A stretch of DNA of 5,693 nucleotides from JBQTIP01 sp052388025 (lineage in GTDB: Bacteria; Actinomycetota; UBA4738; HRBIN12): assembly GCA_052388025.1 (NCBI GenBank), contig JBQTIP010000194.1, forward strand, positions 1 through 5,693, in the 5' to 3' direction. This document shows positions 1 to 5,521 of this stretch, piece by piece. Position numbers and translations under genes: made by a program. Below the pieces are notes generated by a model, which made no database searches, was not told where the DNA came from, and saw nothing but the letters and a program-made list of their open reading frames with translations. Positions within the stretch are counted from its first letter, which is position 1; every line of letters begins with the position of its first letter.

Positions 1-2
1 TC

Positions 3-824
3 CTACGCCACGCTGGTGCGGCTCGGGTAGGAGCCGAGGACCTTCAGCATGGACGTGTGCTTCCGAACCTCCTCCAGCGCCTCCTGCATCTCAGGGTCCT
101 CCGCAGCCCGCTGCACATCGATGTAGAAGACGTACTCGAAGAGCCCTCCGCGGCGGGGGCGGGACTCGAGCTTCGTGAGGTTGATGCCGCGAGCGGCGAA
201 CGGCTCGAGGGATCGCAGGAGCGAGCCCGGCCGGTCGTCCCCGGCCATAACGAGGGAGGTCTTGTCCGGGGTTCCGAGCCCCGCGTCACGGGTGCCGATC
301 ACGGCGAACTTCGTGAAGTTGTCCGGGTAGGTCTGGATGCGCTCGGCCAGCACGGCGAGCCCGACCCTCGCCCCCGCGTCGACGCTCGCGACGGCGCCCT
401 CGTCGATGCGGCCTGCCTCGGCAACCATCCGGGCGGCGCCGGCCGTGTCGTGAACGGGGACCATCTCCACTCTGAGCGACGACAGGAAGTCCTCGCTCTG
501 CGCCAGCGCCTGCCAGTGCGAGTACACGCGCCGGATGTCCTCGAGGCGCGCCCCGGGCGGCGCCAGCAGCGCGTGGTCCACCCGCACCATCGCCTCCCCC
601 GTGATCTTGACCAGATCGCTGTGGAGCAGGAGGTCGTACGTCTCGTTCACCGATCCGGCCTGGGAGTTCTCGACCGGCACGACGCCGAAGTCCGCCTCCC
701 CGCTCGTGACGCGTGAGAACACGAGGCGAACCGTATTGCAGGGCAGCGCATCGGCGTCCAGGAACACCGCCCGAACGGCCTCCTCGCTGAACGCCCCCGG
801 CTCGCCCTGGTACGCGACCTTCAT
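3..824 (-). CDS. pheA: Prephenate dehydratase with C-terminal ACT domain
   Basis: Cytoplasmic enzyme converting prephenate to phenylpyruvate, the committed step of phenylalanine synthesis. The 273-residue product has the usual length of a monofunctional bacterial prephenate dehydratase. It opens with the family N-terminus (AYQGEPGAFSEEA, residues 4-16), carries the substrate-binding VPVENSQAGSV segment at 49-59 and the catalytic Thr in NFTKF (T171). A C-terminal ACT domain starts near residue 188, with DRPGSLL (197-203, the GALV-type motif) and ESRP (220-223), the two phenylalanine-binding motifs, so feedback inhibition by Phe is expected. No chorismate mutase domain is fused. The ATG at 822-824 is chosen because the conserved N-terminus starts there; the frame stays open far upstream through the regulator gene, but that translation is arginine-rich and unlike any protein. 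No Shine-Dalgarno is visible. It lies 56 bases downstream of the response regulator on the same strand; a functional link is not implied. Confidence 0.95.
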   Translation of the reverse strand: MKVAYQGEPGAFSEEAVRAVFLDADALPCNTVRLVFSRVTSGEADFGVVPVENSQAGSVNETYDLLLHSDLVKITGEAMVRVDHALLAPPGARLEDIRRVYSHWQALAQSEDFLSSLRVEMVPVHDTAGAARMVAEAGRIDEGAVASVDAGARVGLAVLAERIQTYPDNFTKFAVIGTRDAGLGTPDKTSLVMAGDDRPGSLLRSLEPFAARGINLTKLESRPRRGGLFEYVFYIDVQRAAEDPEMQEALEEVRKHTSMLKVLGSYPSRTSVA

Positions 825-833
825 GCCGCAGAG

Positions 834-839
834 AGGGTA
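834..839 (-). promoter_or_regulatory. Possible -10 hexamer for pheA
   Basis: On the minus strand the sequence reads TACCCT, a TANNNT-type -10 hexamer, with 9 bases between it and the pheA ATG. No Shine-Dalgarno lies between, so a leaderless or nearly leaderless transcript is possible. No convincing -35 is present, and 9 bases is slightly longer than the 7 seen at two other genes in the window. Weak evidence. Confidence 0.3.
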
Positions 840-857
840 GCAGCGGGTCCCGGCCAG

Positions 858-872
858 GCGACCCTTGGTCGC
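858..872. repeat. Small inverted repeat between regulator and pheA
   Basis: GCGACC and GGTCGC form a perfect 6-bp stem with a 3-base loop (CTT), just past the response regulator stop codon. There is no T-tract on either strand, so it is not a classical intrinsic terminator. It could slow or end transcription of the regulator, or be chance in GC-rich sequence. Confidence 0.3.
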
Positions 873-880
873 GAACCGGC

Positions 881-1567
881 TCAGGCGCTGCGGAACGCGT
901 GGGCGACGCCGTGCCGCCACGCCATGGTCACGGCCTCGATCTTCGAGTGCACCCCGAGCTTCGCCAGGATGCTCTTGACGTGGCTCTGCACCGTGAGCGG
1001 GCTGATCCCAAGCGTCTCCGCGATGGCGGCGGTCGACTCGCCCGAGGCCAGCCGCCGAAGGATCTCGGTCTCGCGGCGGGTCAGCCGGGCAAGGGCCACC
1101 TCCTCGACCGGACGCGGCTCGGACCCGCTCCGGAGTTCCTCCAAGACGTGAGGGAGATCGCCCGCCGGCATCACGATCTCGCCGGCGGCCGCGCGGCGGA
1201 CGATGTCGATGAGGTCCTCGACCGCTCGCGTCTTCGGGACGAACCCGGAAGCCCCGGCGGCAAGCGCGCTGGCGATCACCGCGTGGCTCTGGAGCCCGGT
1301 CAGCACGATCACCTTCGCCTCCGGGCAGGCGACCCGGACCTCGCGCGTGGCCTCGATGCCGTCCATGCCGGGGAGGTCCAGATCCATCAGCACGACATCG
1401 GGACGCTCCCGCTTGCACAGCTCCAGCGCCTCCTCCGCGCCGGAGGCGGCGCCGATCATCTTGATCCCCTCCCGCTCCCTGAGCAGCAGGGAGAGGACAT
1501 CGGAGAACATCTGGTGGTCGTCCACCACGAGCACGCGGATCGGGTCGCTCACGTCTCCAAGATGCAT
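881..1567 (-). CDS. NarL/FixJ-family response regulator (REC + LuxR HTH)
   Basis: A 228-residue two-component response regulator, the usual length for this family. The receiver domain (about 10-125) has the acidic pair D16/D17, the phosphoacceptor D62 in VVLMDLDLPGMDG, the switch T90 and the invariant K112. The C-terminal LuxR-type helix-turn-helix (about 160-222) contains LTRRETEIL at 162-170 and the recognition region ISPLTVQSHVKSILAKLGV at 188-206. When phosphorylated it should bind DNA as a dimer. No sensor kinase lies in the window, so its signal and targets are unknown. The ATG at 1565-1567 is preferred because AGGA sits 7 bases upstream; a GTG at 1550-1552 is an alternative that would drop five residues, but its GGAG is only 2 bases away. 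It is divergent from the thioredoxin-domain gene across a short shared region, so direct control of that operon is possible but unproven. Confidence 0.93.
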   Translation of the reverse strand: MHLGDVSDPIRVLVVDDHQMFSDVLSLLLREREGIKMIGAASGAEEALELCKRERPDVVLMDLDLPGMDGIEATREVRVACPEAKVIVLTGLQSHAVIASALAAGASGFVPKTRAVEDLIDIVRRAAAGEIVMPAGDLPHVLEELRSGSEPRPVEEVALARLTRRETEILRRLASGESTAAIAETLGISPLTVQSHVKSILAKLGVHSKIEAVTMAWRHGVAHAFRSA

Positions 1568-1574
1568 CGGCTCG

Positions 1575-1591
1575 TCCTAGGGCTCCCTATA
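1575..1591 (-). promoter_or_regulatory. Possible promoter -10 and RBS of the response regulator
   Basis: Reading the minus strand, TATAGG (1591 down to 1586) resembles a -10 box and is followed by AGGA (1578 to 1575), 7 bases before the ATG. This would give a very short 5' leader beginning around 1579. The expected -35 region (about 1609-1614, CCGTCG) does not match consensus. The RBS is moderately supported, the promoter weakly. Confidence 0.35.
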
Positions 1592-1635
1592 GCCTTGTGG
1601 GCAAACCTCGACGGAGACCTTCGGCATGGGAGCCG

Positions 1636-1641
1636 TAGACT
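1636..1641 (+). promoter_or_regulatory. TANNNT -10 hexamer for a leaderless thioredoxin-domain/peroxiredoxin operon
   Basis: TAGACT is followed by exactly 7 bases and then the GTG start at 1649. No Shine-Dalgarno lies close to this GTG (the nearest purine run, GGGAG at 1628-1632, is 16 bases away). A TANNNT box at this distance is the established signature of leaderless transcripts in actinobacteria and Deinococcus. The -35 position (GGAGAC, 1613-1618, spacing 17) is poor, which is common for such promoters. Confidence 0.5.
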
Positions 1642-1648
1642 TCCGTTC

Positions 1649-3724
1649 GTGAGGTCCGAGCGAAGAGCCAACAGACTGTCGGGCGAGACGAGCCCGTACC
1701 TGCTCCAGCACGCCCACAACCCCGTCGACTGGTATCCCTGGGGCGCCGAGGCCCTGGAGAAGGCGGGGCGCGAGGACAAGCCGATCCTGCTCTCGATCGG
1801 GTATGCGGCCTGTCACTGGTGTCACGTCATGGAGCGCGAGTCCTTCGAGGACCCCGAGACGGCCGCCGACATGAACGCGAGCTTCATCTCGATCAAGGTG
1901 GACCGGGAGGAACGGCCCGACCTCGACTCGATCTACATGGACGCCGTGCAGGCGATGACGGGCGCCGGCGGATGGCCGCTCACGGCCTTCCTGGCCGCCG
2001 ACGGCACGCCGTTCTACGCGGGACCCTACTTCCCGAACGAGGATCGCCACGGGATGCCGGCGTTCCGCAAGGTCCTTGCCGCCATCGCCGAGGCCTGGCG
2101 GGATCGCCGCGGGGAGGTGCTGGAGCAGGGCCGGCGGGTCGTCGAGGGGATCCGTCGCGCGGGCCGGATCGCCGAGTCACACGATCCCCTGACGGAGGAC
2201 GTCCTCCGGCAGGCCTTCGCCGGGCTCCAGCGCGCCTCAGACCCCGAGTGGGGCGGCTTCGGCGTCGCGCCGAAGTTCCCGCAGCCCATGACGCTCGAGT
2301 TCCTCCTGCGGTGCCACCTGCGCGGCTATCCCGGCGCGCTCGATATGCTCACGCTCACGCTGGACCGCATGGCGGCCGGCGGGATGAACGACCAGATCGG
2401 CGGCGGATTCCACCGGTACTCGGTCGATGCGCGCTGGCACGTCCCCCACTTCGAGAAGATGCTCTACGACAACGCGCAGCTCGCCCGCCTCTTCGTTCGC
2501 GCGTGGCAGGTGACCGGCTACGAACGCTACCGGCTGGTGGCAACCCGGACGCTCGACTACCTGTTGCGCGAGATGCGCCACGCGGAAGGCGGCTTCTTCT
2601 CTTCGCAGGACGCGGACTCCGAAGGCGAGGAGGGGAGGTTCTTCGTCTGGTCGTTCGACGAGCTCGTTCGGGTAGCCGGGGAGCGGGTGGCCGCCGCCTT
2701 CGGGGCGAGCCAACCCGGGAACTGGGAGGGCACCAACGTCCTTTGGATGCCGCTTCCGATCGACGCGGCGGCCTCGGAGCTCGGCGTCGACACGGGCGCG
2801 CTCGAGGGCGAGATCGACGCGGCCCGTGGACGGCTGTTCGAGATCCGCGAGCGACGGGTTCGGCCCGCCACCGACGACAAGATCCTCGCGTCGTGGAACG
2901 CGATGGCGATCTCCGCGCTCGCCGAAGCGGGCAGGGCGCTTGGGGAGCCTTCGTACGTCGAGGCCGCGGTTCGGGCCGCCGACTTCGTGCTGACACGGCT
3001 GCGTGCCGACGACGGCCGGCTCCTGCGGACCTGGCGCGACGGCCAAGCCGGCGGCCCCGCGTACGCCGACGATCACGCCCTCATGGCCGAGGCATGCCTG
3101 ACGCTTTACGAGACCACGTTCGACCTCCGGTTCTTCCGGGAGGCCCGTGCGCTCGCCGACGACCTGCTCCGATGGTTCAGGGACGAAGAGCGGGGCGGGT
3201 TCTTCCAGACGGGGTCGGAAGCCGAGTCGCTGGTGGTCCGCCCCAAGGAGCTGTTCGACAACGCCGTCCCGTCGGGGAACTCGACGGCCGCGGACGTTCT
3301 TCAGCGCCTCGCGTTCCTCACGGGGGAGCCGGAATACGAGCGAGCGGGCGTCTCCGCGCTCCGCCTGGTCCGCGAGCACATGGCCGGGGCGCCGACCGGG
3401 TTCGGCCAGGCCCTCTCGGCCCTCGACGTGTACCTCTCGCCGGTTCGGGAGGTCGCGATCGTCGGGGACCCGGCCGCCGAGGACACCCGCCGGCTCGTGG
3501 CCGAGGTCACCGGGCGGTTCCTGCCGAACCACGTCCTCGCGGTGGCCGCCCCGGGGGATCCCGACTCTTTCGAGGAGGTCGAGCTGCTGAAAGGCCGTGC
3601 GCCGCAAGACGGGAGGGCCACCGCGTACGTCTGCGAGCGCTTCGCGTGCAGGCTGCCGGTCACCGAGCCGGATGCGCTGGCCGCGCAGCTTGCGGGGGAG
3701 CCGACGCCGGGTATCGTGAACTGA
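1649..3724 (+). CDS. YyaL/Spata20-type thioredoxin-domain protein (DUF255 + six-hairpin domain)
   Basis: A 691-residue protein, close in length to Bacillus YyaL and alike end to end. Its N-terminus has the family signature NRLSGETSPYLLQHAHNPVDW (from residue 8). The thioredoxin-like domain (about 1-170) carries the redox motif C55-H-W-C58 in AACHWCHVMERESFEDPE and a GGWPL cis-proline loop at 107-111. The rest is the (alpha/alpha)6 domain related to N-acylglucosamine 2-epimerase and glycosidases, with conserved QIGGGFHRYS (from 249), HVPHFEKMLYDN (from 264), TDDKILASWN (408-417) and a C-terminal C662-x4-C667. The biochemical function of this family is not established. The GTG at 1649-1651 is chosen because it lies just ahead of the conserved N-terminus and 7 bases after TAGACT. 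The frame is open upstream to 899 only because it runs antisense to the regulator. The stop is 2 bases before the peroxiredoxin ATG, so the two genes are almost certainly cotranscribed. Confidence 0.93.
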   Translation: MRSERRANRLSGETSPYLLQHAHNPVDWYPWGAEALEKAGREDKPILLSIGYAACHWCHVMERESFEDPETAADMNASFISIKVDREERPDLDSIYMDAVQAMTGAGGWPLTAFLAADGTPFYAGPYFPNEDRHGMPAFRKVLAAIAEAWRDRRGEVLEQGRRVVEGIRRAGRIAESHDPLTEDVLRQAFAGLQRASDPEWGGFGVAPKFPQPMTLEFLLRCHLRGYPGALDMLTLTLDRMAAGGMNDQIGGGFHRYSVDARWHVPHFEKMLYDNAQLARLFVRAWQVTGYERYRLVATRTLDYLLREMRHAEGGFFSSQDADSEGEEGRFFVWSFDELVRVAGERVAAAFGASQPGNWEGTNVLWMPLPIDAAASELGVDTGALEGEIDAARGRLFEIRERRVRPATDDKILASWNAMAISALAEAGRALGEPSYVEAAVRAADFVLTRLRADDGRLLRTWRDGQAGGPAYADDHALMAEACLTLYETTFDLRFFREARALADDLLRWFRDEERGGFFQTGSEAESLVVRPKELFDNAVPSGNSTAADVLQRLAFLTGEPEYERAGVSALRLVREHMAGAPTGFGQALSALDVYLSPVREVAIVGDPAAEDTRRLVAEVTGRFLPNHVLAVAAPGDPDSFEEVELLKGRAPQDGRATAYVCERFACRLPVTEPDALAAQLAGEPTPGIVN

Positions 3725-3726
3725 AC

Positions 3727-4191
3727 ATGGGCAAACTGAGTAGCGGCGACGAGGCACCGCGGTTCTCGCTTCCCGATCAGGACGGGAACGCCGTCTCCCT
3801 CTCGGACTTCCGGGGGCGGAAGCTCCTCGTGTACTTCTTCCTCGAGGCCGACACCCCCGGGTGAACGACCCAGTCCGTCGCCGTGCGCGACGCGCGTGAG
3901 GATCTCGCATCGCTCGGCGTGGACGCCGTCGGCATCAGCCCCGACCCGCCCGAGGACCAGGCGGCCTTCGACCGGAAGTTCGGCCTCGGGTTCCGGCTGC
4001 TCTCCGACCCCGACCACTCGGTCTCGGTGGCCTACGGCGTCTGGGGCGAGAAGATCGTCTACGGGAAGAAGACCATCGGCATGATCCGGTCCTCGTTCCT
4101 CGTCGACGAGGACGGGAGGATCGAGAGGGCCTGGTACCGGGTGAAGGCGGAGGACACGGTCCCCAAGGCCATCGAAGCGCTCCGAGCGTGA
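3727..4191 (+). CDS. Selenocysteine-containing Bcp/PrxQ-type peroxiredoxin (in-frame TGA = Sec46)
   Basis: Predicted thiol/selenol peroxidase reducing H2O2 or organic hydroperoxides in the cytoplasm. If TGA 3862-3864 is read as selenocysteine, the product is 154 residues, the normal length for Bcp. Conserved segments lie on both sides of it: GDEAPRFSLPDQDG (7-20), ADTPG-U-TTQ (41-49), GVWGEK (104-109) and IRSSFLVDEDG (120-130), with the active-site Thr43 and Arg121. The TGA falls exactly at the peroxidatic cysteine of the family. The usual resolving cysteine five residues later is Val51, and the protein has no cysteine at all. The Pro of the PxxxTxxC signature is Leu39, an unusual change. No Shine-Dalgarno is seen; the ATG is 2 bases after the upstream stop, suggesting translational coupling. 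Alternative: a Cys-to-stop mutation or sequencing error. The SECIS-like hairpin, the TGA rather than TAA/TAG and the intact downstream frame favour Sec. Automated callers would truncate it at residue 45 or restart at GTG 3883. Confidence 0.85.
3862..3864 (+). other. Recoded TGA codon (selenocysteine insertion site)
   Basis: This TGA is codon 46 of the peroxiredoxin frame starting at 3727 and the only stop between that ATG and the TGA at 4189-4191. The residues before and after it (TPG and TTQ) match the surroundings of the catalytic cysteine in Bcp-type peroxiredoxins. Decoding would require SelB, tRNA-Sec, SelA and SelD encoded elsewhere in the genome; none is in this window. Confidence 0.83.
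3876..3892 (+). promoter_or_regulatory. Bacterial SECIS-like hairpin
   Basis: CGTCGC (3876-3881) pairs perfectly with GCGACG (3887-3892), closing a 5-base loop CGTGC. The stem begins 11 bases after the TGA and the loop begins 17 bases after it, the spacing of the E. coli formate dehydrogenase SECIS, whose minimal SelB-binding hairpin is also 17 bases. The loop has a G as its second base followed by U, as expected for SelB recognition. The stem may extend past a C-C mismatch with T3874-G3894 and G3873-C3895. A bulged U like that of E. coli is absent. A competing, weaker fold pairs 3882-3887 with 3893-3898 using two G-U wobbles. The hairpin lies wholly within the coding sequence. Confidence 0.7.
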
Positions 4192-4200
4192 GCCGGCTCA
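4189..4200. repeat. 12-bp perfect palindrome holding both convergent stop codons
   Basis: TGAGCCGGCTCA is its own reverse complement. Its left TGA ends the peroxiredoxin and its right TCA is the TGA stop of the chromate transporter. There is no loop and no T-tract, so it is not a typical terminator. No other terminator is visible between these genes. Confidence 0.6.
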
Positions 4201-5352
4201 GTACAGCAAGAGCCCGGCGACGCCGGCCAGGACGACCAGCACCGGCTCCCGGTCCCTGAAGCGCCAGACGAACAGGAGGCCCGCCGCGGCGATCACCCCG
4301 GTCTGCCAGTCGACGACGGCGTCCCGGGTGAGGATGATCACCGCTCCTCCGATGGCTCCCGCCGCGGCCGCCGTCGCCCCTCGCACGAACGCCTTCAGCC
4401 GGGGATGCTCCCGGTGCCGGATGAACCAGCCTCCCGGGACGACCACGCCCAGGTAGATCGGGGTGAAGATGGCCACCGTGGCCACGGCGGCGCCCGACAG
4501 CCCGCCGACCAGGTAGCCGATGAACGTCGCGGTGATCACTACCGGTCCCGGGGTGATCAACCCCATGGCCACGGCGTCCAGGAACTGGCCCTCGGTGAGC
4601 CACCGGTGGTCGGCGACCACGCCCTCGCGGAGGAACGGCACGATGGCCAGCCCGCTCCCGAAGATGAACGCCCCGGCCTTGAGGAAGAACAGACCGAGGG
4701 CGACGAGCGTCCCCGCCGTCGCTGTCCCCAGGAGGAAGCCGTGCGCGGCCGGGGCCGCGACGAAGGCGCCCACGCTGCGATGCAGGAACTTCGGCGGCGC
4801 TTCCCAAAGCATCATGAACAGGCCGGCTCCTACGAACATCAGCGCGATCTCCGCCCCCGTGATCGCCGTGACCAGGAGCGTGATGGCCGAGATCACCCAC
4901 AGCCGGACGTCGGTCCTGTTCGTGAGCCGCGCGAGCTTCACTGCCGCGATCGCGATGATCGCCATCACCGCCGGCGCGATCCCGTAGAACAGCCCCTGCA
5001 CCCAGTCGAGCCCCTGGTAGCGGACGTAGAAGACCGCTACGAGCAGCACCACGACGAACGAGGGGACGATGAACGCGACGGCGCTCGCGAGTGCCCCGAG
5101 GGCTCCCCGGCGAAGGTATCCGACCCACATGACGACCTGCGCGGCGAGGGGGCCGGGCATGGTCTGTCCGAGCGCCACGCCGTTCAGGAAGTCCTGCCGG
5201 TCGATCCATTCCTCACGTTCGACCAGGTCGCGCTGCATGTAGCCGACCGTCGCGATGGGGCCCCCGAACCCGGTCGCGCCGAGCCACAGGAAGTACTGCA
5301 GGAGTCGATCGAACCCGACGGAGCGCCGTGGGGTGGGGTCGGGAGCTTGCAT
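4198..5352 (-). CDS. chrA: Chromate transporter, two-domain CHR family (ChrA-like)
   Basis: A 384-residue inner-membrane protein with two homologous halves, as in the long-chain CHR family that exports chromate. The first half has GFGGP (28-32), the conserved REEWIDRQDFLNG region (46-58) and QTMPGP (63-68), followed by hydrophobic stretches around 85-110, 119-141, 151-165 and 169-183. The second half repeats the pattern with FIFGSGLAIVPFL (229-241), WLTEGQFLDAVAMG (251-264), ITPGP (266-270) and further membrane segments to a short hydrophobic C-terminus (VLAGVAGLLLY). The ATG at 5350-5352 is chosen because it is 7 bases after a TANNNT box and just ahead of the conserved region; an in-frame ATG 50 codons upstream would add a non-membrane stretch lying across the promoter. 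Many CHR proteins are annotated as chromate exporters by homology only, so the true substrate could be another oxyanion. It is a single gene, convergent with the peroxiredoxin. Confidence 0.93.
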   Translation of the reverse strand: MQAPDPTPRRSVGFDRLLQYFLWLGATGFGGPIATVGYMQRDLVEREEWIDRQDFLNGVALGQTMPGPLAAQVVMWVGYLRRGALGALASAVAFIVPSFVVVLLVAVFYVRYQGLDWVQGLFYGIAPAVMAIIAIAAVKLARLTNRTDVRLWVISAITLLVTAITGAEIALMFVGAGLFMMLWEAPPKFLHRSVGAFVAAPAAHGFLLGTATAGTLVALGLFFLKAGAFIFGSGLAIVPFLREGVVADHRWLTEGQFLDAVAMGLITPGPVVITATFIGYLVGGLSGAAVATVAIFTPIYLGVVVPGGWFIRHREHPRLKAFVRGATAAAAGAIGGAVIILTRDAVVDWQTGVIAAAGLLFVWRFRDREPVLVVLAGVAGLLLY

Positions 5353-5359
5353 GGCCGGC

Positions 5360-5365
5360 AGTGTA
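5360..5365 (-). promoter_or_regulatory. TANNNT -10 hexamer for a leaderless chrA transcript
   Basis: On the minus strand TACACT is followed by exactly 7 bases and then the chrA ATG, the same geometry as TAGACT before the GTG at 1649. No Shine-Dalgarno is present. With 17-18 bases of spacing the -35 region reads TTCCGC or TTTCCG, a weak match. Confidence 0.5.
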
Positions 5366-5397
5366 CGGGGGTCGGGTCCGCCGCGGAAACGTGTGGA

Positions 5398-5403
5398 TTG
5401 ACA
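5398..5403 (+). promoter_or_regulatory. TTGACA -35-like hexamer in the chrA/LLM divergent region
   Basis: A perfect TTGACA consensus sits in the 169-base gap and points toward the oxidoreductase gene. No good -10 is found 16-19 bases downstream (17-base spacing gives CGGCCT), so it is only a candidate half-promoter. Confidence 0.25.
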
Positions 5404-5419
5404 GCTGGCTTGGTAAGGA

Positions 5420-5441
5420 GCGGCCTCTACGCGGAGGCCGC
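5420..5441. repeat. Inverted repeat (8-9 bp arms) in the divergent intergenic region
   Basis: GCGGCCTC (5420-5427) and GAGGCCGC (5434-5441) are perfect complements separated by 6 bases; a T-G wobble could shorten the loop to ACGC. No T-tract follows, so an intrinsic terminator is unlikely. Placement between two divergent genes, 17 bases after TTGACA, fits an operator for a dimeric regulator or a hairpin in the oxidoreductase leader. Confidence 0.5.
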
Positions 5442-5506
5442 GAGCGGCTCGGAATAGCCCATGCCACGATCTGGTTGAATGCCTGCGATCACTCGCCGGC
5501 ACCCGG

Positions 5507-5514
5507 AAGGAGGG
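5507..5514 (+). promoter_or_regulatory. Strong Shine-Dalgarno for the LLM oxidoreductase
   Basis: AAGGAGGG is followed by 7 bases and then the ATG at 5522. It fixes the start of this gene and is the only strong Shine-Dalgarno in the window, in contrast to the leaderless-looking starts elsewhere. Confidence 0.85.
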
Positions 5515-5521
5515 CGACTAG

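Noticed and set aside
858..872. Intrinsic terminator after the response regulator
   Set aside because: The 6-bp stem is real but has a 3-base loop and no T-tract on either strand; kept only as a small inverted repeat.
825..1418. Long N-terminal extension of prephenate dehydratase
   Set aside because: The frame is open only because it overlaps the response regulator in another frame of GC-rich DNA; the translation is arginine-rich and unlike a protein, and the family N-terminus begins at 824.
899..1648. N-terminal extension of the thioredoxin-domain protein, including an ATG at 1562
   Set aside because: Most of it is antisense to the response regulator. The ATG at 1562-1564 overlaps the regulator start in ATGCAT and would add 29 residues not expected in YyaL-type proteins; GTG 1649 fits the family N-terminus and the TANNNT box.
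2237..3910. Long minus-strand frame antisense to the thioredoxin-domain gene
   Set aside because: Low-complexity Arg/Gly/Pro-rich translation typical of the shadow of a high-GC gene; the plus strand has clear family motifs throughout.
3883..4191. A separate small gene starting at GTG 3883, with 3727-3864 as a truncated gene
   Set aside because: The two pieces are in the same frame and together form one peroxiredoxin of normal length. The second piece has no Shine-Dalgarno, and a start there would omit the active site.
3935..5209. Second long minus-strand frame over the peroxiredoxin and chromate transporter
   Set aside because: Arginine/proline-rich shadow frame; the true transporter lies in another minus-strand frame with CHR motifs and membrane segments.
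4405..5457. Plus-strand frame antisense to chrA
   Set aside because: Composition is Asp/Arg/His-rich with no recognisable domain, as expected for the complement of a membrane protein gene.
5353..5502. 50-codon upstream extension of chrA
   Set aside because: It is hydrophilic, lies across the TACACT box and inverted repeat, and precedes the family's normal N-terminus.
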